NCBI RefSeq assembly: GCF_033439725.1
Contig: NW_026944384.1
Span: 3,596,001 to 3,660,000, forward strand
DNA from: Neurospora tetraspora
Lineage: Eukaryota; Ascomycota; Sordariomycetes; Sordariales; Sordariaceae
Length of the DNA: 64,000 nucleotides
Reading direction: 5' to 3'
The position numbers were made by a program, and so were the translations under genes. Shown one piece after another: positions 56,129 through 64,000 of the stretch. The notes below the pieces were generated by a model that did no database searches, was not told where the DNA came from, and worked only from the letters and a program-made list of their open reading frames with translations. Within the stretch, counting starts at the first letter, position 1. Every line of letters begins with the position of its first letter.

Positions 56129-58433
56129 TTATGATTGCGCACTGCCGCTGATAGAAGCGATCGGTTGAAGCGGCAACACGAAACCTTTCGCAATTTTGTT
56201 TTCCACGAAAGTAGACGCGGACTTGAACCTCTGATGGGAGTACTTGTCGTATACCGCGCCGTGATGTTTGCGTGGTTCCTGGCAGCATTCGAGGATGGTA
56301 ATGATGAGCGGCCTCAGTTGAGCCAGCGTGTAGCCGGAGAAGTGGACATGGGCATGTGTCTGTCATGTGTAAGCTTTCAATCAACCATGTCATGATGAAG
56401 AGAAGGACTTACCCATGGTCCTCTCTGCAAAAAGAAGCGGGAGAGGCAATGGGCACCAGCAGCAAGGTAGCTCGCAGGGCAGCCCACAAACCGCTCGTCC
56501 ATGATAGTCACTTCGAGCAAGTACTTTGCAAGAGTCCGAGTCTCCAGATCGTAGTCATCGGCCTTGCTAATGCGCCGAAGGAAGCTCATCGGGCCTGGCC
56601 ACCCAAGTTCGAAGTTCAACATGGTGAGCATGAACTTTTCCGCCTTTAGAATCTCCTCAACAGAGTATCCCTGATCCACCATGTACACAAGTTCCTGAAT
56701 GGAGGGGCAGTTGATCTCCTCGTACTTGGCTGCGACGAAAATGGCGGTCGCGCCAACAAGTTGAAGCTTGCCCAGCGAAACAACCTTGACCGAAAGAAAG
56801 CGGTCGATGTAGTTCACTGTGAGGAAAAGGGTCTCTGGGAGAAGACTGAAGCGATGGTGGACTTGTACCAGCCAGTCCATGAGGACTGATCGCATGGACC
56901 ACCGGATCTCGGTTTGGATGTCCATGTAGTGGGGATTCGGAAGCATCCGTCCCTGATTCAACGATTGGTTAGTGTCACGGCGATATGGGGAAAGCATCAG
57001 CGGGGTATCCTACCTCAAGATCGCGCAAGTACTCAAAGATCTCGTCGCCATACTCGGCTACCATGCTCACATCCCAATTCTCCTCCTCAACCTCCTCCTC
57101 CGTTTGATGCTCCAAGACCCACGCCTTGGCAATGTCAAGTTCCTTCTGAATGTCCGCTGTCATTTTGGGCGCGACTAGTGTGGTAGGTCCTCCTGTGGTA
57201 TTATCGCAATGAGATCGATAAGAATGGGCGGTGGTATATCCTTGGTCGTCGTAGAGGTCCTGATCGTCGTCGTCTTCAGAATACTCTTCGGGATCAGAGA
57301 CGTTGGGGGGCATGGGAAGGGCCCTGACTGGTTTTGAGGGTGCGAGTGGTGCGCCATGAGGCACCGAGTCATAGCTGGCTTGGGCTATTGACATGTGGCT
57401 TGCATGGACGACAGGTGCAGCATCGGTGTTCGCAGGAATATCGAGATCTCTGGACAATTGCTCGACCGCGTCCTCGTAAGACTCGGCGAAATCGGCATCC
57501 AAATCGTCGAGATCATCCACGTCATTCAGGTTGTCGTAATCGGGCACATATTTGCTCTGATTCCGGTGTAGGGTATGCTGCTGGTCCGACTTGAGTTGCG
57601 GTTGACTTTTGTAGTGGCGTGGGTTCTTGATATGCTTGTCGACCATCGCAACAAGATCATCAACTGACGAAGAAGTGGGCGCATGAGATGTGCTCTCCTC
57701 CTTGATTTTGTTGTCGCGGTAAACGTTGGTCGTTTTCTTGACTGGTGCGGAGGGTTTGACGATGGTATTGTGGGAGCGAATGCCACCATATGCCCCGCTG
57801 GCGGTATGGGATGATAGGGAAGCCGTCGAGGAATACTTTTGGCCGTGTGATGCTGCCTTCGAGGCCGCCGTCGGCCGCGCATAATGCTCCTCCGCTTCCG
57901 AGCGGTTATTTTCCCTGCCGTCCGACCGTAGGTCCCGAGTGCTGCTGGTTGTGACCATCGGTTTCACCCTGTTCTTGAACGAGTCCTTGTTCCCGCCGTC
58001 GGCCAGTGGCTTCGAGATGTTGCTCTTGTCGAAGCAGGCAGCCCTCTTGGGGGGTGCATTCAAGGTGCCGTTGACCGCCATCATTGCCTTGATCTTGCTG
58101 TCCGACCTCTTACGTTGGTGAATCGGATCGGCGGGTGGGATGTTCTCGTCGCCGTATCGAACGGGAGGAGCCCACAGATGACGCTGGGGCTGGATTGAAG
58201 GTACCAGTCAGTATACCAAGCAAATGAGAAACCAAGTCCCCATTCCCACTGCGTTTCTGGGGCGGTGCGAAGGCCTCTAATGATTTGCAGCAGGGAAGGT
58301 AAATTGTGTGGCCCAGTTGGGATGTGTAATCTGTGATAACGAAGGTGTGGGGTGGAATACGAACTCGTGATCAGGAAGGAGAAAAACGACCTGATGGGGA
58401 AGAAGAGGTTTAGTCACGTACCTTTGCGTCCAT
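56129..58433 (-). CDS. clb-1: B-type (G2/mitotic) cyclin
   Basis: Regulatory partner of Cdc2/Cdk1 for mitotic entry. Exons 58422-58433 (12 nt, MDAK), 57014-58189, 56413-56952 and 56129-56359 give 652 residues, all phase 0. The N-terminal 390 residues are disordered, with an acidic part (DPEEYSEDDDDQDLYDD) before EEVEEENWDVSMVAEYGDEI, which starts the cyclin fold. The first cyclin box holds the MRSVLMDWLVQVHHRF core and LQLVGATAIFVAAKYEE. The second is the cyclin C domain ending in HQRFKSASTFVENKI. The cyclin sequence, especially PNPHYMDIQTEIRWSMRSVL, matches fungal Clb/Cdc13/NimE. The expected destruction box appears as RAACFDKSN (about 53-61). The gene is longer than Cdc13 (482 aa), the surplus being N-terminal. 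Confidence 0.95.
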
Positions 58434-61400
58434 CTTGACGGAAATTACTAAAGAGATACGGGATGATGGTTTGCTGAGTGGATGCCTGGTTGAACCTTGA
58501 GAGGTGGTATTAAAGGTGAAGGCTGGGTGACCTTGAACACGCGACGCGCTTAACGTGGGTCGACGGCCAAAGAGATCCAGATGGCAAATAGCTGAAGTGG
58601 AAGTTATACCGAGTTCTCTAATAGACGACGGAGAAGATGAAGCGTTGGTGCTGTTGGCTGGCTATTGTTGGTGGAAACGACTGTTGGTTTAAAAAGGACC
58701 TGTGAGCGCCGGCGAAGAAAGAACCGTCCTGCAGTCGAGCGCCTCGCTCTGTACGACAACCAACGAAGTGGAAGTCTGAAGGTGCAACTGAACGGAGCAG
58801 ACCGGAGGGAGTGAGTGCGTGTTGAAGAAGTTGAAAGCACGACCCGCGAAGCACGACCCGCGACCCGGGACTTGATATGATTCTTCCTGGGCTGGCGAGA
58901 CTGGTGAGACTGGTGGCCGGTGACCAGAGTCGTTCGGGCGAAACTGACCCCAACCTGGAGAAGGAATGGGGACAGGCGATTAATGGGCAGGGCCGCAGGG
59001 GCGGAGATTACCACGGTGGAGCTGCGTGCCGTAACCGTAACCGTAACGCTCACTTCACCTCGACCTTCATGTGAAATACACGCATAAAGTCGAAAGTGAA
59101 AATATGAGGAAACCGACAAGTCAGACTTCAAGGTATGAACGAGCGACTGAATAGAGAATGGACTCGCAGGCTATTTTAGCTGCGGCGGTGCGCTGAGATC
59201 CTCGGGCTGCGGTGCTTGCTCCACGATGCGAGGTTGTGGATGTCGCAAGAGGAAGACGAATCGGGCGTGACAGGCTTGACAAGGTGGTTGGGAAAGGGCC
59301 CGGGCAGGTGCTGGGGTTTGTTGTGGGCGAACTTCTTTGCAAGGCCGGTCGCAGCGTCCCGACGTGCTGGGAATGTTCCCTTGCTTGCGACTGTGTGTTT
59401 ATTGACAGGACAGGAATGGGGTAACCTAGGAAACACTAAAACACAAAACTGAAAACCGCCAGAATGGTCTGTGCAACCCCGGCCCCTTTCCGGACCCGCG
59501 CCCACCATGACGTAACATCCCATTGGAGGGATGCCGCTCAAATTCCTCACAACGCGGGGCAGGCACGCTCGACGCGTCAACCAGCGCCTGGCGACGAAGA
59601 GGTCAAACCGCGCGCCACCCGCAATTGAGTCGACGTTCCGATTTTACTTGTTCCAACGACATTTCATCTTCCTTGTGAAGCCAAGCGGTATAGATAATGT
59701 TAGTCTCTTCAGCTTCCAAATTCAATCTTATTGGGAAGCCCTCGGCGTCGCATTTTGTAACGGCGTTCTCCGCTCATACGCGAATCTTTCACGACATCAC
59801 GTGCCGCTAATAACGAAGTGGGGAATGTTGAACGGCACCCAACCCTCCGAGTCTTGATTGAAAGTCTACCACACCAGCCTCGTACTCTTTCCCCTGGTTT
59901 CAATTACCCGAACGAAACTTCGATAAGATCACACACAAGCCCAGACTTCGAATTGTTTGTATGCGGCACTTGCAAGTTGCAACGCTTGCATATGAGCATT
60001 CAACGCCCAAATGAAACTTTCGGAAGTGTCAGTTTCCATTCACTTGAGGTGGTGAGGGTGGGTCCGTTGGGAAGCGGACGCTGTCTCTGTTTTGACATGC
60101 CCCTGTCAAGTCCCAAATCTGAAATGGCAATGGCAATTTGCGACAAGAATTACAGAAACTTCCACTTCTCGATGAGAGCGTCTGATACCATTCCATTATC
60201 AATAACAGACACGAGGTCAAACGAATCAACCACCCCGCTCATTAAACCGCCAGCTTCGAAACATTGTTCGGGCGCGCTGCCTATGGACCATTCGTTGCGA
60301 GAAAATCAGGGGTTCGACCCGACCGACGACCCCTCACCTTTCGGTACCGTAGCATGCCCGCGCAAATGCGCCAGCACCTTGAAGCGACAACTCTTCAACG
60401 AAGAAAGAGTTAAGAAGCGTCTCCTGACATTGCCGTCGCAACCATTCTTTGTTCGTTTCCAAGACAGTTTACCTCTTTGAGAGCATCCACTACCTTTGTG
60501 TGGGAGCGCGCGCGTGTATATCCCGATGGCTTGCGCTGTTACCATGGACCGCCTGGCCGATACATGTGTTGCGCACGCGCTGGGTGAGGTTGGAAGAAAT
60601 CTCAAACATGGTTGCTTCCGACATGATGAGACACGCCTTCCGAAGTCTGCCGCTTCTGACCTGCTGTAGAGGTAACAACGGCTTTGAATGTTCCCGATTC
60701 TCATGACATAGACATCGGTGCGGATGAACAATCATGGTGATAGACGACCATGGTTTGGACTTATCTCACTGTTTGCTCTCCATTCGAGTGTCGGGTCTCT
60801 TCCATGGTTAGCTTTCCCTCCTCCCGAGACACTTCTGCTTTGTGCTCTCGTCAGTTCAAACGAAAAGGTTGTTCTTGTAGACGACGACGACGACGACCTT
60901 ATCGATTCGTGCTGGACGTGGCGAATTCACATCGAAGTGGGCGCGGAATGCATCTTGCGAGCTTGTGGTAAAATGCATTGTAGGACTCCCACTCGGGCGG
61001 TTTGACCTGGGGGTGTCGATCGTGGCCAGGGGTCTCCTACTGGCCTCAACAACAGCAATGACCGAAGCTTCCATGGTAGACTCGGAGCTCCCCAACACTG
61101 TTCTTGTGGTAGCACAAAGAGGAAACAGGAAATGTCAGAAAGAGTGACGCAGAGAAATATCGAACGTCGTGCTTCTCGGAGTATTTCGCCAAAGTTTAAG
61201 TACTCGACTTCTACGCGCGCCTCGGGGTTTATCTGTACTGTATCTGCGCTGTGCAGTGGATGGAGGTTAGCAACAACAACAGCTACGAGGGAAACGTATC
61301 GTGGTGCACATGGTGCAGCATACCTCTAGGTTATGTACCCTCACTCTCCTCGCCTGCCGACTGGCTCGTGAGGGCACCGATCTCGAGTTCTGGACCACGA

Positions 61401-62240
61401 GCACCCTAGCTCCAGAGGAAGACTCGGTTAACCTCAATTTTGTGTTAGTTTCCAGTCCTTCCAGGTTGTTTCCATCGCTGTATTGCCTTTTTAGTACAAA
61501 CTTGTCTGTTCGCTTCATGCCTGTTCCCGTGAGGATTGCAAAATGGGTTCAAACGCCATTTTTAACCAACCTCCCAAATGGTTCATTGAGGGGGCCGACT
61601 CGCTGACAACCGTTGGCATGATTGCCTGTCGGAGAGGAGACCGCAGGAAAACCTCCACCCTCAAATGCAGTCCGTCCACATTAATGATGCATGAGCTTCA
61701 TGGGACAGCGATGGCGTGGAACGACTCGATTAAAACACTCGATCCCGGCAAATGGGCGCGAGAAGCTCTGCAATGGCTGACGTTGCGTAGCGATTTTCCT
61801 ATTCGCGGTCACACAGTATGTATCGATAAGCGCACACGCCTACTGTAGGCGTATGTACTTCGCATACCGGTACCGTAGCCACGGAGGAGTCGGAGAACTT
61901 GAGGTGATGAGCGTAGAGAACTCGGTAGAGGCCTTCAACATCTATCGTTTTATTTACTCATCTCTGGGTCTTATAATATTCGATGACGAGGCGGGGATGA
62001 CCAGAGACAACATGTGTGATTCTTCACAAAGATGATTCGGTGCAATTTGTAGATGGTCCCCGGGGTGCACTTGAAACCGTTTTTTGCTCTGCCAGCGCAT
62101 CCAGGACACAGGCCAGTCTCCGGTCTGTCCACTCCTGAATTTCAACCAACAACCGAGCCGAGATCCTGACAGTCCTATTCAGTTGGGGTGGAATACCGTA
62201 AAAATGTAAATACCCAGTAGCTGGCTCATTGGCTCGGGGG
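58434..62240. other. 3.8 kb without a recognisable gene, cyclin promoter side
   Basis: The first about 700 bp should hold the cyclin leader and promoter. A CCGTAA run (about 59029-59047) and a GAC/ACG run (60879-60897) are present. The longest frame, 59818-60480, is listed separately with low confidence. No RNA gene recognised. Confidence 0.5.
59818..60480 (+). CDS. Open frame of 220 codons, doubtful
   Basis: Starts at ATG 59818 (MGNVERHPTLRVLIESLPHQ). It is the only frame above 200 codons in this region. I see no domain, membrane segment or family resemblance, and Ser/Pro/Arg-rich composition fits chance translation. A recent or lineage-specific gene cannot be excluded. Confidence 0.15.
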   Translation: MGNVERHPTLRVLIESLPHQPRTLSPGFNYPNETSIRSHTSPDFELFVCGTCKLQRLHMSIQRPNETFGSVSFHSLEVVRVGPLGSGRCLCFDMPLSSPKSEMAMAICDKNYRNFHFSMRASDTIPLSITDTRSNESTTPLIKPPASKHCSGALPMDHSLRENQGFDPTDDPSPFGTVACPRKCASTLKRQLFNEERVKKRLLTLPSQPFFVRFQDSLPL

Positions 62241-64000
62241 TTGATCGATGTAATACTATATATAAATAATACATATACCTTCCGTTTTTATATACTCTAT
62301 CCGTCCAGTCTAATTTAGCCCATTTATTCTATAGCCATTACTTTACAACCTAGCGTATAAAAAAGTTTCCTCCCTTCCTTTTTCCCTTTCTCTCTTTTTT
62401 TCCTTCCTTTATTATAAATTTAAACGTAGCTAGTAAATCCCCTACCCCTTCCCTTACGCGCTATCTATCTAATTATAAAATAGGTTTTTATAATAAACCT
62501 TTACGAAAACTAATCATATAAAAAGTTTTTCGCCTAGTAATAGACCTAATAATAGTAAGCCCTAATTTTGCAATTTCAATTTACCGCGCTAATAATTTTT
62601 ATTCCTACGCCTACTATTACCGTTTAACTCCAGCCGTTTGCAATTCTGATTGTTCAACCCTTTATAACCCCAGCTATTTACTCTCTCCTAACTCCTAGTA
62701 TTTAACTTATTTACTTTTAATAATATAATTACTTCCCCAGCTTCGGGTTACTTTAGTTACGCCTAAACGTAATATAATTTAAGCCTATACTTTGCGCAAC
62801 CCGGCCCTGCCCTTACTACCCCTAGCGTTTTTATTATAATCGTCATTCTTATTAATTTTATTCCTCTTATCAGTTTTACCCCTCTTATCAGCCCTAGTAC
62901 CCTAATCGCTATTTTTATAGTCGGTAATAATAAAGAAGTCACCAAAAGCCTTTCTAATTGCAAGGGTAAAGGTAAAGTAAAGGTAATTAAAGGGGACTTA
63001 ATAACCTAATATTATAATATTCTCCCTTCCATCCGCGCTGATATATAATTTTTTTTTTTAAATTATAAGTTCGGGTTACGGCTGCCTAATATAGACCGGT
63101 AGCGTCCTAATACTAGCCTTACTTTTTTTATAGTTATAAGTATATTAGGGCGGATTTTACTGCGTATAGAAAATATATAATTTATAAAACCGAATCCGGA
63201 AAGGTTTATCTTCCTACCCCCGAATTAGCTTAGAATATTTATTACAATTAGAAATCGTATAATTATCCGGGTTCCTAAATTAAAGGTAATAATATTATAG
63301 CCTACGAGGATATAATCTTGATTAATAAAGTATTTAAATATAGTACTTATTTTATAATTCGCAGCTATTTTAATAAGTAAGCCTTCGACTACCTATTAGC
63401 AAACCTAAATATTACCGCCGGCCCTACTTCTTTTTTTAGCCCTAATACCATCGCCGGCCCTACTGTTACTCCGGCGCTAATATTAATATACGAGGTTTAT
63501 CCTTTTAAGCCTCCTAGAATTCCGTTTAAGTAATTAAATTAATACGAATACCCTTTATCTTTAAATTAATTATTAAGGTATTAATACTAACGAATTTAAA
63601 ATCTTTTAAATTTAAGGGACCTCTTTCGATAATTAATTTGAATAGTTAAGAGTATATATATTTAAACCGTTCTAGTCTCGTTATAGTCTATATTTTACGT
63701 CCTCCTATCATTTATACCTCCGCCTTAGTTTTAATTAAATTTAATTTCTTCGTTAGGCTGAAAAGTTCTTTGAAATTCTTTACTAATATTAGTTATAAGG
63801 GAGGTTCTATTATTATAGCTCAATTTCCCCTAAGTGCTTTTATAACTTTAGTTACCTGTATTAATAATTTTTTATTATTAATAATTTGCCGCTTCTTTAT
63901 AACTTTTTATATTCTTTTAACCTTTCGGTCCTCTGCCTCCGTATTTATATCCTAATTTAAGTCTATATTTGATTTTATTTCCGGTTCCTTTTCTATTTCA
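62241..64000. mobile_element. RIP-decayed AT-rich block, unidentified repeat relic, open at the right edge
   Basis: Composition changes sharply near 62240 to AT-rich DNA with pervasive stops on both strands. This is the same signature as the transposon interior but without its terminal repeat. A few GC islands remain (for example GCCGGCCC near 63418 and 63462). No family can be named, and the far boundary lies outside the window. It is an old, heavily broken repeat copy. Confidence 0.7.

Noticed and set aside
59029-59047. CCGTAA tandem run as an internal telomere repeat
   Set aside because: The complement is TTACGG, not the Neurospora telomere unit TTAGGG, and there are only about three copies.

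Overview
The window is nuclear DNA of a filamentous ascomycete, most likely Neurospora (N. crassa or a close relative). Genes carry short introns with fungal splice signals. A tRNA-Phe gene has the intron layout known from N. crassa. Two blocks have lost almost all G+C and are full of stops on both strands, the mark of repeat-induced point mutation (RIP). Between the blocks lies ordinary, mostly housekeeping euchromatin. I place thirteen complete protein genes, one gene cut by the left edge, one broken gene remnant, one tRNA gene, one RIP-decayed DNA transposon, one solo LTR nested in it, and a second RIP-decayed block running off the right edge.

Left part (1-7.9 kb): the N-terminal part of the proteasome ATPase Rpt2 (minus) lies head to head with a Ubc1/UBE2K-type ubiquitin-conjugating enzyme with a UBA tail (plus). 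Then come mitochondrial succinyl-CoA ligase alpha (minus) and, divergent from it, the Elongator catalytic subunit Elp3 (plus). A gene-poor 5.6 kb follows.

Middle (13.4-20.9 kb) is a small metabolic group: a membrane-anchored paraoxonase-like protein, a JEN1-type monocarboxylate transporter and an aldo/keto reductase. It is followed by the divergent pair FAL1/eIF4A-III (minus) and SF3a60/Prp9 (plus), then the SLX1 endonuclease subunit and a large KDM5/JARID1 histone demethylase. About 6.8 kb without a convincing gene precedes URC4 (uracil catabolism).

Right part: a 5'-truncated, frame-disrupted remnant of a Pth11-like rhodopsin-fold membrane protein, tRNA-Phe, and a mitochondrial aspartate/glutamate-type carrier with EF-hands. 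Next is a 3.86 kb AT-rich block bounded by 71-bp inverted repeats and an 8-bp target duplication (a RIP-decayed hAT-like transposon). A 254-bp solo LTR with its own 5-bp duplication sits inside it. A B-type cyclin gene follows, then 3.8 kb without a clear gene, then the second RIP block.

Themes: two divergent pairs join functionally related genes (Rpt2 with a ubiquitin E2; eIF4A-III with SF3a60). Very short first coding exons recur: 3 nt in rpt2, 12 nt in the cyclin, 42 nt in the reductase. The best candidates for new description are the nested transposon/solo LTR with its readable chronology, the Pth11-like remnant, a 5S rRNA-like stretch inside a ubc intron, a perfect 15-bp 3' hairpin, and a degenerate cyclin destruction box. 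I found no clearly new multi-gene system.
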